The position numbers and the translations under genes were made by a program. 64,000 nt of DNA from ECT2AJA-110-A sp035399845 (GTDB lineage Bacteria; Planctomycetota; Phycisphaerae; UBA1845; UTPLA1). The stretch lies in NCBI GenBank assembly GCA_035399845.1, contig DAOPJV010000030.1, positions 1 through 64,000 on the forward strand. The letters run 5' to 3'. Numbering within the stretch: position 1 is the stretch's first letter; the number at the start of each line of letters is the position of its first letter. The notes below the pieces were generated by a model. The model made no database searches and was not told where the DNA came from. It saw only the letters and a program-made list of their open reading frames with translations. This document shows, one piece after another, positions 7,479-14,650 of this stretch.

Positions 7479-7564
7479 TGCGGTCGGCGGGAGTTGAACC
7501 CACAAGGGCGTATTGCCCACCGGCTTCTCGAGCCGGCGCGTTTGCCGTGTTTCGCCACGACCGC
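7479..7564 (-). tRNA. tRNA-Leu-like gene, GAG anticodon with C33
   Basis: 86 bases, class II. The acceptor GCGGTCG/CGACCGC is perfect, discriminator A, T arm GTGGG-TTCAACT-CCCGC, and a long variable arm (GGGC...GCCC). The anticodon stem CCGGC/GCCGG encloses TCGAGAA, which puts GAG at 34-36 but C instead of the nearly invariant U at position 33. D arm and discriminator fit Leu better than Ser. No CCA is encoded. It may be a degenerate or non-decoding tRNA. Confidence 0.7.
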
Positions 7565-7591
7565 TTCGCTTCTTCTTCAATTGTCAATCGA

Positions 7592-7675
7592 TGCGGCGGG
7601 TGGGAGTCGAACCCACACGGGCGTTCGCCCACGCGCTTCTGAGGCGCGCTCGTCTGCCAATTCCGACACGGCCGC
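7592..7675 (-). tRNA. tRNA-Leu(CAG)
   Basis: 84 bases, class II, with variable arm GGGC...GCCC. The anticodon stem CGCGC/GCGCG encloses CTCAGAA, giving CAG. T arm GTGGG-TTCGACT-CCCAC. The acceptor GCGGCCG/CCGCCGC has one internal C-C mismatch (6-67). Discriminator A, no encoded CCA. Same strand as Ro60 and the other array members. Confidence 0.85.
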
Positions 7676-7697
7676 GCTTCATCGATGTCGCCATCGT

Positions 7698-7862
7698 CAC
7701 TCAGAGCCGTCTGTCACTCAGAGCCGCCCTGTCCTCAGGGCGGAGTCCGTCCGCCGCGGATTTCGCCACGCTGCGGACAGCGAGGCTCTGAATGCGCACA
7801 CGCTGCGGACAGCGAGGCTCCAGGTGCGCCAACGCTGAAGACAACGAGGCGATGTCGGGTCT
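7698..7862. repeat. palindromic and 32-bp tandem repeats inside the tRNA array
   Basis: This gap between the Leu and Gln tRNA genes holds no gene. It has copies of CAGAGCCG... including the hairpin half CAGAGCCGCCCTG...CAGGGCGG, and three degenerate tandem copies, 32 bases apart (starting near 7767, 7799 and 7831), of a unit beginning ACGCTGCGGACAGCGAGGC. The same CAGAGCCGCC family recurs at 8638-8740 and 43141-43190, so it is a dispersed intergenic repeat. Confidence 0.7.
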
Positions 7863-7882
7863 CGCGACGGAACCTCTGTTCA

Positions 7883-7955
7883 AAGCGGGATCGGGATTCG
7901 AACCCGAACAACTCGGCGTCAAAGGCCGATGCGCTGCCAATTACGCCATCCCGCT
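7883..7955 (-). tRNA. tRNA-Gln(TTG)
   Basis: 73 bases. Acceptor AGCGGGA/TCCCGCT, D arm GCGT/GCGC with GG in the loop, anticodon stem TCGGC/GCCGA enclosing CTTTGAC (anticodon TTG), T arm TCGGG-TTCGAAT-CCCGA. The base at position 73 is T, unusual for Gln. No encoded CCA. Confidence 0.85.
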
Positions 7956-7962
7956 GGCCGAC

Positions 7963-8035
7963 TGGCGGAGACAGGGCTCGAACCTGTAACCTCCGGATCA
8001 TGAGTCCGGCGCGCCGCCGATTGCGCCACTCCGCT
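7963..8035 (-). tRNA. tRNA with CAT anticodon (Met or Ile2)
   Basis: 73 bases. D arm GCGC/GCGC, anticodon stem CCGGA/TCCGG enclosing CTCATGA, T arm ACAGG-TTCGAGC-CCTGT, discriminator A. The acceptor AGCGGAG/CTCCGCC has an A-C mismatch at 1-72. It lacks the three G-C pairs in the anticodon stem that mark initiator tRNA, so elongator Met or lysidine-type Ile is more likely; the sequence does not decide which. No encoded CCA. Confidence 0.8.
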
Positions 8036-8101
8036 CCGTTACACCTGTCGAGTCGATGACCCGACCTACGTTTCCTCTCAAGGCGATCCTGGCATTCGCC
8101 A

Positions 8102-8175
8102 TCTGGACGGCAGGATTCGAACCTGCAACCCCCTGGCCCCAAACCAGGTCGGCTACCTAATTGCCACACGTCCAG
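8102..8175 (-). tRNA. tRNA-Pro(TGG)
   Basis: 74 bases. Acceptor CTGGACG/CGTCCAG begins with the C1-G72 pair typical of bacterial tRNA-Pro. Anticodon stem CCTGG/CCAGG encloses TTTGGGG (anticodon TGG); T arm GCAGG-TTCGAAT-CCTGC; discriminator A. No encoded CCA. Confidence 0.9.
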
Positions 8176-8184
8176 CCGATTGAT

Positions 8185-8258
8185 CGGGCCCGGAGAGACT
8201 CGAACTCCCAATCTCCTGGTTCGAAGCCAGGCGCTCTATCCCATTGAGCCACAAGCCC
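8185..8258 (-). tRNA. tRNA-Arg(TCG)
   Basis: 74 bases. Acceptor GGGCTTG/CGGGCCC (two G-U pairs), D arm GCTC/GAGC, anticodon stem CCTGG/CCAGG enclosing CTTCGAA (anticodon TCG), T arm GGGAG-TTCGAGT-CTCTC, discriminator G. No encoded CCA. Confidence 0.9.
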
Positions 8259-8281
8259 ATCATGTCAATTCACTTGTCCAC

Positions 8282-8354
8282 TGGGTTCGGAGAGACTCGA
8301 ACTCTCAACCCCCCGGTTAAAAGCCGGAGGCTCTGCCAATTGAGCTACGAACCC
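8282..8354 (-). tRNA. tRNA-Lys(TTT)
   Basis: 73 bases, fully canonical. Acceptor GGGTTCG/CGAACCC, D arm GCTC/GAGC, anticodon stem TCCGG/CCGGG enclosing CTTTTAA (anticodon TTT), T arm GAGAG-TTCGAGT-CTCTC, discriminator A. No encoded CCA. First tRNA after Ro60 and Y1. Confidence 0.92.
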
Positions 8355-8364
8355 GTCGCGGAAG

Positions 8365-8448
8365 TCGGATCGATCGGACAAAAGTTCAAGGTGACTTGTC
8401 AATGATTCACAGTCATGTAGTCACGCGAGGCATTCCGATCGATTCCGA
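8365..8448 (-). ncRNA. Y1: simple Y RNA-like hairpin (no tRNA domain)
   Basis: About 84 bases between Ro60 and the first tRNA. The ends form a 14-pair helix (TCGGA-A-TCGATCGGA with TCCGATCGATCCGA) with one bulged A. The Ro60-type motif CGGAATGCC faces CTTTTGTCCG on the other strand. An inner helix GTGACT/AGTCAC follows, and the conserved ACTACATGA leads into a small terminal hairpin (ATGA/TCAT). It has the same end module as Y2-Y5 but no tRNA-like insert, like the plain Y RNA found beside the tRNA-mimic type in some bacteria. Identification rests on folding by eye and proximity to Ro60. Confidence 0.75.
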
Positions 8449-8637
8449 TCCGCACTCGTCCGGCGATCGCCATCCGGAATCGACTCAGCAGTCGCGAGAC
8501 ATCCTCTTGCCATCTCGCGTACGCTTATCGATCCCTCGGCCGTGGCGTCGCCGGCCGGCCCTGTTGTCTTGTTACGGTCCTTTCACTTGTCAAAGAGGCG
8601 ATTCAGCGCCGTCATTCCTTCGCGTCGCCGATGACGT

Positions 8638-8740
8638 TCAGAGCCGCCTGTCAATCAGAGCTACCTGTCCATCAGAGCCGCCCTGTCCCCAGGGCGGCGC
8701 GGCTCTGAGTGCGCCCACGCTGGGGGCGGCGCGGCGCTGA
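8638..8740. repeat. CAGAGCCGCC palindromic repeats after the Ro60 gene
   Basis: The segment includes an almost perfect hairpin at 8672-8708 (TCAGAGCCGC...GCGGCTCTGA with an inner CCTG/CAGG stem) just past the Ro60 stop codon. It could attenuate or terminate transcription, or stabilise the Ro60 mRNA 3' end. It belongs to the same family as 7698-7862 and 43141-43190. The 190 bases between it and Y1 show no gene. Confidence 0.65.
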
Positions 8741-8748
8741 ATCGCTCT

Positions 8749-10335
8749 CTACAATCGCATCGCCTCAATCCGCCTGACGAAGTAGCCGCTCAACGCCTCG
8801 CCGCGGCTGATCGCGCCGATCAGGTTAAACACCTGATCCGAGAAACCGCCCACGTTGATGATGTCGTCGCGCTCCTGCGCCTGCGTCGTTCCGTACGGCT
8901 GGATGTCGATGCACACCATCCGCGCCTTCGGGTTTCGCTGTCGGAACTCGCGCCACTCGTTCATCGTCTGCGTCGCGCTTCCGCCCATCCAGCCGTAGTT
9001 CGGCGAGTCCACCCACGACTCGTTGTCCGAGACGTAGATGACCAGGTCACCGATCGCTTTCCGCTGGTTCAGCAGCTTCAGCGGCGCAGAACAGTTCGTT
9101 CCGCCCGCCGGCAGATTCGCCAGGAGTCGAGCGTTCGTCATGACGCTGTCGCGCGGGTTCAGTCGCACGCGCTCCGGCGGGATCGCCTTCGACTCGAACG
9201 GCACCACCTCCGTCTGCGGATTCGTTCGCATCAACGCCGCCGCCACGAGGGCCGCCACGTCGATGCATCGAACGGCCGTCGTCGATCCCTTTCGAAGTCC
9301 CGTGATCGGCGAGTGCATCGAACCGGAGATGTCCGGGAAGACAAAGGCCTTGCCCTCAATCTTCGGAACGTTGTTCGTCGCAATCTCCATTGCGTCCTGC
9401 AGCGCCTCCCGCACGTTGTGCGGGATTTGCGCCGAGGCGTTGCTGTACGCCACGAGCAACTGGTACGGAAACACACGCGCTCGCTCGATCAACGCCGGGT
9501 TGCGCAGCCGTCGCGCGATGCGCGCCGTCAGCTTCTTGTCTTTGAACACGCCGTGTCGCTCGAACGTGTTCAGGTTCATCCGCGTCATCTGCCACGGGGC
9601 GTTGTTCGCGATTGACTTCCACGCGTCCTTGGTCAGCGCCAGCGACGTCAGCATCTGGAACGGTACGTTCGGAATCGGAACCACAGCGGGGTCCGCATTG
9701 TTCTTGAACCGCTCGTAACGCTTCACGATGTCCGGCAGGGCGTTCGCGTCGTGATCCCGGCCGATCAGGTAACCGAACATCGCCTCACGCGACGCCGACT
9801 TCGGCTTCGGATGGACCATCCTGATCACGTCCGCCATCGACGGATCGTTTCCGATCGAACCGATGAACAGCTGCTCGTCGCTGCGCGCCTCGATCCAGTT
9901 CAGGATCAGTCGCTTTGGCAGCGAGCCGAGACTCTTCCGGCCGGTCGCGCCCGATCGCATGATCTGCACGAAGTTTCGCAGCATCTTCGGCGAGTCGATG
10001 ACCCGATCGAAGACCTCCGCGAGCAGGCCTGGGCCCTTGACCGACAGGATCGCACACAGCAGCGCCGGCATGTCCTTCATGTGGCCGTGGCTGCGGGCGT
10101 ACAGCGCCGTTCGGGCGATGAACTCCGGCTCAACCTTGGCGCAGAGGGCGAGGACCGTCTTGAGCTGCGTATTCGCTGACGCGTAGAACGTTCCGTTCAG
10201 GCAGCCTGTCGCGGCGTACTGCGCCAGCGCGTGTTTCGCGTTGAATCGGTAGGCGTGACCGCCCGCCTCATTGATCGTGTCCGTCGCCGGGGCCTTGCTC
10301 CCTCGAAAACTCCTGAACAGTCCCTTGCTTGCCAT
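8749..10335 (-). CDS. rsr: Ro60/Rsr (TROVE-domain) RNA-binding protein
   Basis: A 528-aa orthologue of the Ro60 autoantigen, a ring-shaped HEAT-repeat protein that binds Y RNAs and misfolded or damaged RNAs; in bacteria it works with exoribonucleases such as PNPase. The TROVE region starts near residue 15 (AGGHAYRFNAKHALAQYAATGCL). The C-terminal third is a von Willebrand A fold with an intact MIDAS (FPDISGSMHSP near 335) and VSDNESW. I chose the ATG at 10335 because AAGGAG lies nine bases upstream; the longer frame would start inside the promoter. It is divergent from rtcR, is preceded by a sigma54 promoter, and is followed on the same strand by Y1-Y5 and seven tRNAs. Confidence 0.96.
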   Translation of the reverse strand: MASKGLFRSFRGSKAPATDTINEAGGHAYRFNAKHALAQYAATGCLNGTFYASANTQLKTVLALCAKVEPEFIARTALYARSHGHMKDMPALLCAILSVKGPGLLAEVFDRVIDSPKMLRNFVQIMRSGATGRKSLGSLPKRLILNWIEARSDEQLFIGSIGNDPSMADVIRMVHPKPKSASREAMFGYLIGRDHDANALPDIVKRYERFKNNADPAVVPIPNVPFQMLTSLALTKDAWKSIANNAPWQMTRMNLNTFERHGVFKDKKLTARIARRLRNPALIERARVFPYQLLVAYSNASAQIPHNVREALQDAMEIATNNVPKIEGKAFVFPDISGSMHSPITGLRKGSTTAVRCIDVAALVAAALMRTNPQTEVVPFESKAIPPERVRLNPRDSVMTNARLLANLPAGGTNCSAPLKLLNQRKAIGDLVIYVSDNESWVDSPNYGWMGGSATQTMNEWREFRQRNPKARMVCIDIQPYGTTQAQERDDIINVGGFSDQVFNLIGAISRGEALSGYFVRRIEAMRL

Positions 10336-10391
10336 TTGCGTCATCTCCTTTCGGCCAAGTTCACTTTTTTCATGCCGATGGGAGGAATAAG

Positions 10392-10407
10392 GGCACACAG
10401 CGTGCCA
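10392..10407 (-). promoter_or_regulatory. sigma54 (-24/-12) promoter of the Ro60 operon
   Basis: On the minus strand the site reads TGGCACG-CTGT-GTGCC. This matches the consensus TGGCACG-N4-TTGCW at all seven -24 positions and at T-G-C of the -12 element, with the invariant GG and GC ten bases apart. Transcription would begin near 10381, giving a ~45-base leader before the Ro60 ATG. The adjacent divergent gene encodes RtcR, a sigma54 activator. Confidence 0.85.
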
Positions 10408-10537
10408 GATCGTGTTTCGATGGAGGGGTCGTTTTCTAAGTTGTGGATTAATATGGCTTTATGATTCATGTGTTGCGGCGGATGGCGCCGCGGAGGATCG
10501 GCGAATCGTCAGTTGTGTATAAGAACAGATATAGAGT

Positions 10538-10543
10538 TATAAT
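10538..10543 (+). promoter_or_regulatory. possible -10 element of rtcR
   Basis: TATAAT lies 9 bases before the rtcR ATG in an AT-rich patch, with TTGTGT at 10513-10518 as a weak -35 at 19-base spacing. If used, the rtcR mRNA would be leaderless or nearly so; no ribosome binding site is visible. Confidence 0.35.
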
Positions 10544-10551
10544 AATGGATA

Positions 10552-12153
10552 ATGTCAAATCGCGTAGTCATCGGAATGCTCGGGCCCGTGCTCGACAAGG
10601 GCGCTGGTCCGGAGCGCTGGTCGCAGTGGCGGCCCAGTGTCTCAGTGTGTCAGCACGAAGAGCTCCTTATTTCGCGCTTCGAGTTAATTCACGATCCCCG
10701 TCACAGCGCGCTGGCCGAACTCGTGTCCGAGGACATTCGATCCGTGTCGCCGGAGACGCGCGTTCGTCTGAATGCGATGCGCTTCAGCGATCCCTGGGAC
10801 TTCGAAGAGGTCTACGGCAAGCTCCACGACTTCGCGCGTAAGTACGAATTCGACGGCGACGGGGAGGAGTACCTCATCCACGTCACGACGGGCACGCACG
10901 TCGCCCAGATCTGCCTCTTTCTCCTGACGGAGTCGCGTCATCTGCCGGGGCGGCTTCTCCAGACGTCGCCGCCGAAGAAGCGATCGAGCGGATCGCCGGG
11001 GAACTATGCGATCATTGATCTCGATCTCTCTCGCTATGACCGGATCGCCTCGCGATTCGACAGCGAGCAGCGCGAAGGCTCCGCCTTTCTCAAGGCGGGC
11101 ATCGAGACGCGAAACCCCGCCTTCAACCGCATGATCGACGAGATCGAGCACGTCGCGATTCACTCGAAGGCGCCGATCCTGCTGACGGGACCGACGGGCG
11201 CCGGGAAGTCGAGCCTGGCGCGGCGCATCTTCGACCTTAAGAAGCTGCGGCACGGTGGGGCGGGGCGCTTCGTCGAGGTCAACTGCGCCACGATCCGCGG
11301 CGACGGCGCCATGTCGGCCCTCTTTGGTCACAAGCGTGGCGCGTTTACCGGCGCCGCCCGGGATCGCGCGGGCCTCCTGCGTGAAGCCGACGCCGGTCTG
11401 CTCTTCCTCGACGAAGTGGGCGAACTCGGCATCGACGAACAGGCGATGCTGCTTCGCGCGATCGAGGAGAAGCGCTTCCTGCCCGTGGGATCCGATCGCG
11501 ACGTGGAGAGCGATTTTCAGCTGATCTGCGGCACGAATCGTGATCTCGGCGTCGCCGTTCGGACGGGCGTGTTTCGAGACGACTTACTTGCGCGAATCAA
11601 CTTGTGGAGCTTTGAACTGCCGGGCCTCGCCGATCGGCGTGAGGATATCGAACCCAATATCGAGTACGAACTGCTCAAGCTGACGGACGCGACGGGGCGC
11701 CGCTATCGATTCAACAAGGAGGCGTTTGACGCCTTCCTGCGATTTGCCAGGTCGGCCGACGCCTCCTGGCGCGGAAACTTTCGTGACCTCAACGCCGCCC
11801 TCGCGCGCATGGCGACAATGGCGCCGACCGGCCGGATCACAACCGAGATTGTTGATCGGGAGATCGGGCGGCTGCGCGCGTCCTGGTCCATGCTGGCGGC
11901 GCCGACCTCATCCGCCGACGCGTCCGTGGTGGCGTCGATGCTTGGCGAACGCATCAATGAGATCGACGAATTTGATCGCGTGCAGCTGGTTCATGTCGTG
12001 AGTGTCTGTCGCGCGTCGAAGTCCCTTTCCGACGCCGGGCGACGCCTCTTCAGCGCATCCCGCCGGCGCCGCAGGATCGCCAACGACGCCGATCGCCTCC
12101 GCAAATATCTCTCGAAGTTCGATCTCGACTTCGCCGGTATCACAGGGGCGTAG
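10552..12153 (+). CDS. rtcR: RtcR, CARF-domain sigma54 activator of RNA repair
   Basis: A 533-aa transcription activator. The N-terminal ~180 residues (VVIGMLGPVLDKG, IHVTTGTHVAQICLFLLTE) are the CARF-type sensor domain of RtcR, which is known to respond to RNA ends from damaged tRNA. The central AAA+ domain has Walker A GPTGAGKS near 213, the sigma54-contacting GAFTGA near 263 and Walker B LLFLDEVGE near 283. The C-terminal ~50 residues (SLSDAGRRLFSASRRRR) form the DNA-binding helix-turn-helix. It is divergent from the Ro60 gene, with a 216-base intergenic region that contains the sigma54 promoter and should hold its enhancer sites. No receiver domain is present, so activation is by ligand rather than phosphorylation. 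Confidence 0.97.
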   Translation: MSNRVVIGMLGPVLDKGAGPERWSQWRPSVSVCQHEELLISRFELIHDPRHSALAELVSEDIRSVSPETRVRLNAMRFSDPWDFEEVYGKLHDFARKYEFDGDGEEYLIHVTTGTHVAQICLFLLTESRHLPGRLLQTSPPKKRSSGSPGNYAIIDLDLSRYDRIASRFDSEQREGSAFLKAGIETRNPAFNRMIDEIEHVAIHSKAPILLTGPTGAGKSSLARRIFDLKKLRHGGAGRFVEVNCATIRGDGAMSALFGHKRGAFTGAARDRAGLLREADAGLLFLDEVGELGIDEQAMLLRAIEEKRFLPVGSDRDVESDFQLICGTNRDLGVAVRTGVFRDDLLARINLWSFELPGLADRREDIEPNIEYELLKLTDATGRRYRFNKEAFDAFLRFARSADASWRGNFRDLNAALARMATMAPTGRITTEIVDREIGRLRASWSMLAAPTSSADASVVASMLGERINEIDEFDRVQLVHVVSVCRASKSLSDAGRRLFSASRRRRRIANDADRLRKYLSKFDLDFAGITGA

Positions 12154-12177
12154 CCGTTTCGCCGGCGAGCGCGCTTT

Positions 12178-12234
12178 GCTGGTACGAGATTCCCATCTCG
12201 TACCCCACGTCGCAGGATTTCCTTCCTGCGTCCA
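12178..12234. repeat. double-hairpin repeat, copy A
   Basis: Two adjacent hairpins: GGTACGAGAT-TCCC-ATCTCGTACC and GCAGGA...TCCTGC. A nearly identical copy in the same orientation lies at 13134-13189, on the other side of the dioxygenase gene, with a partial copy at 13104-13123. Confidence 0.85.
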
Positions 12235-12359
12235 CCAAGTCCCGGGATGACGCAACCGCAGATTCATCGAACGCGACACGCGCGCCAATTATCGCAACCC
12301 CACGGCCGGAGACTCGCAGGGCGGGTTTCACCCGCCTATGGACCTCTTGCGGCGCACGA

Positions 12360-13088
12360 TCAGGCCCGATCAAACCAGTCGAGATCGCCAGGTAACTCAT
12401 CGCACGCGAATTCCAGGTGCACGACGCGCCGATGCGCCGGCGATGAGGCGGGCCGCGACGCATGTGGCAGGAGTGGTCGCATCGCAATGACGGCGCCGCG
12501 TTGACATGTCAGCGTCGAGATTGCGCATCGTGAGCGCGTCGCCGTCACGGCTTCCGCGTCCAGCCGACCTTGTCGATGGGCGCCGGAGGCGACAAGCAGC
12601 GCTCCATTGTCCTCGCCGCAGTCATCCAAATGAACCCGAAGCGCAACCATCCCCGAGAGGACATCCCCCGTCGCTCGCACATGGGGTATTCCCGCCTTGA
12701 CGGACCAAGGTCCGAATCCGGGGACGTCACGCCGCTCGCGCACCGCGATCGTCACATCCTGATGCCAGCGAATACTCCAGTTCGCTCCGGCCGGTTTGTC
12801 GAAGAGCAGTGAACGTGTGACGAACGCCGGCGCCCCGAGCAGTGCGCTTGCGATCTCTCGAAGGCGTGCAACGGCGCCGGAGTCGATCAAGTGCGGAACG
12901 GCGCGATGTACATCGCGCATGGCGTACGCGTCGTTTCGTCGCCGCCGCGCGGCGCCGTCGTGGCACGCCTGTTCAATCGCGGCCGTCAGCGTGTCGATTT
13001 CGGCGTCGCTGAAGACGCGCTCGATCGTCGCGTGCCCAAGACGCTCGAATTCGACAACCAGGTCCGAGTTCAACGGTGTTGCAGTCAA
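12360..13088 (-). CDS. phytanoyl-CoA dioxygenase (PhyH) family protein
   Basis: A 242-aa Fe(II)/2-oxoglutarate dioxygenase-like protein. The iron-binding triad is visible: the H-x-D motif in RWHQDVTIA (near residue 108) and a distal histidine in LLPHASRPA (near 206), followed by RRVVHLEF with a likely 2-oxoglutarate-binding arginine. Length fits the PhyH family. I prefer the TTG at 13088, which has AAGGA five bases upstream; the upstream ATG lies inside a repeat (13104-13123) that adds an implausible N-terminus. The gene is bracketed by two double-hairpin repeats. The substrate is unknown; neighbours suggest a glycan or lipid hydroxylation. Confidence 0.8.
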   Translation of the reverse strand: MTATPLNSDLVVEFERLGHATIERVFSDAEIDTLTAAIEQACHDGAARRRRNDAYAMRDVHRAVPHLIDSGAVARLREIASALLGAPAFVTRSLLFDKPAGANWSIRWHQDVTIAVRERRDVPGFGPWSVKAGIPHVRATGDVLSGMVALRVHLDDCGEDNGALLVASGAHRQGRLDAEAVTATRSRCAISTLTCQRGAVIAMRPLLPHASRPASSPAHRRVVHLEFACDELPGDLDWFDRA

Positions 13089-13133
13089 CTGGATCCTTGA
13101 TCTCTGGTACGAAGTTCCCATCTCAGGCATGTC

Positions 13134-13189
13134 GCTGGTACGAGATTCCCATCTCGTACCCCGCCTCGCAGGAATCCCTTCCTGCGTCC
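13134..13189. repeat. double-hairpin repeat, copy B
   Basis: A direct repeat of 12178-12234 with only a few differences, again two hairpins (GGTACGAGAT...ATCTCGTACC, then GCAGGA...TCCTGC). It sits upstream of the dioxygenase gene and just past the stop of the glycosyltransferase gene. A truncated third copy (CTGGTACGAAGTTCCCATCT) is at 13104-13123. Confidence 0.85.
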
Positions 13190-13222
13190 GCTGAATCCTT
13201 CAGGAGCGCCCGCGGCGTCAGC

Positions 13223-14521
13223 TCATCCGATACGACTCAGGGCGGCGGCCAGCTCACCCGCCAGCGCCTGACGACTATACGATCGAAACCCGGCGCCGAG
13301 TTCGATTGCCGGCGCGGGCCGTTCCTTCACGTACGACCGCAGCCGCTCAATCGCTTCTGCAAGGGCTGACGAATCGCCGAGCGGCGCCACAAATGTCCGA
13401 TCGCCGACGAATCGGCGCAGCAGCTCGCTGTCATTGCCGCCGGGCGACTGCTCAAGACAGAGGATCGGCCGGCCCGCCTGGACGTACTCGAACACCTTCG
13501 CGTTGTGTCCCCAGCGGCCGACATAATCTCCGACGAGCAGGAGCAGGGCGTCGGCGTCGCGCATCTCTCGTCGCGCCGTATCCCGATCCACCAGGCCCGT
13601 CGTTTCGACAACCCCCGAGAGACCGAGGGATGACACGTAGTCGCGCGACAGATTTCCCACAAACCGGAATCGCACATCGCCGAGGGCGGATTGTCCCGTA
13701 ATCGCCTGAAGCGAGGCGAAGAAGTCCTCCGGCTGGTTGCGGGCGATCACTGTGCCGACATGCGCGATGGTCATCGGCCTATGTGCGAGCACATCCGTCG
13801 CCGCGGCGTCGGCGCCTTCATTGACTTCAGATTGCGACGCGTCCCAGTCCGCGATGGGTTCATAGCCGTTGGGAATGACATGAACCCGGGATCGATCGAC
13901 GCCGTTCTCCTCGGCGATCGCGTTTGCCATGTTTTCGGAGACCGCCAGGATGGCCGAGGCCGACTGGACGGCCTCGCGCTCCAACGAACAATGCTTCTCG
14001 CGAATCTTCGCGCTGTCCGGCTCATATCCGCCCGGTCCCAGCCATCGATCGCGAAAATCGAGCGTGAGCGGCGCCTTGGCGATCGCCTTCGCCTCCAGGG
14101 CAAGCTGAACCACGCTTGCCGGCGGAAAGGACGCCAGGATCATGTCGAATCGTGTCTCAACGCAGAGGGCGCCGACTTTTTCGATGGCCGCTTTCTTCCA
14201 TCGAACGAATCGATCGGGAAAGACGAATCGCTTCAGCAGCTTTTTCCATGCGGGCGTCCCGGGCTGTCGCGGATCGAAATCCGCGAACAGAGGCCCGGCC
14301 TTCGCCATGGGATCCGGAATGCGAACGATGGTTGTCGATTCCTCCATCGCATCGCCTGCGCCGTCGCCGCGATCCGCACACACGACCGTCACGCGCCAAC
14401 CGTGCTCGGGGAGATACGTCGCAAAGCTCCGCATCCGCTCGGCCGCCGCGCCGACGGCCGGCGGGTACCAATAGGAAAGCAGCAGCAGGTTCTTCGTCGC
14501 GGTCTCGCTCACGCAGCGCAT
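13223..14521 (-). CDS. glycosyltransferase, GT4-like (GT-B fold)
   Basis: A 432-aa cytosolic glycosyltransferase. The N-terminal acceptor domain starts NLLLLSYWYPPAVGAAAERM, the classic GT4 opening with a glycine-rich loop. The C-terminal donor domain has AHVGTVIARNQPEDF, FRFVGNLS and KVFEYVQAGRPILCL (the E-x-x-A/G-x-G-x-P motif region). The frame extends further upstream, but that part is antisense to the divergent glycosyltransferase, so I start at the ATG at 14521. It is divergent from the second GT4 gene. It probably adds a sugar during surface polysaccharide or glycolipid assembly. Confidence 0.9.
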   Translation of the reverse strand: MRCVSETATKNLLLLSYWYPPAVGAAAERMRSFATYLPEHGWRVTVVCADRGDGAGDAMEESTTIVRIPDPMAKAGPLFADFDPRQPGTPAWKKLLKRFVFPDRFVRWKKAAIEKVGALCVETRFDMILASFPPASVVQLALEAKAIAKAPLTLDFRDRWLGPGGYEPDSAKIREKHCSLEREAVQSASAILAVSENMANAIAEENGVDRSRVHVIPNGYEPIADWDASQSEVNEGADAAATDVLAHRPMTIAHVGTVIARNQPEDFFASLQAITGQSALGDVRFRFVGNLSRDYVSSLGLSGVVETTGLVDRDTARREMRDADALLLLVGDYVGRWGHNAKVFEYVQAGRPILCLEQSPGGNDSELLRRFVGDRTFVAPLGDSSALAEAIERLRSYVKERPAPAIELGAGFRSYSRQALAGELAAALSRIG

Positions 14522-14650
14522 TGAAACCGTTGACGCGATCGTCGTCCACGCGGCCTTCGAAAGTTCGAGTGCGCCAAATTCCAGCCGGATGCGATACAAT
14601 GCGATGGCGAATGCGGGCGCAGGCGCCAACTTCGCCGTTGACGGATCCTG

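Noticed and set aside
7385..8211. Many overlapping open frames of 60-160 codons across the tRNA array on both strands
   Set aside because: They run through intact tRNA and Y RNA genes and encode repeated tRNA-derived strings; no ribosome binding sites. They are shadows of the RNA genes.
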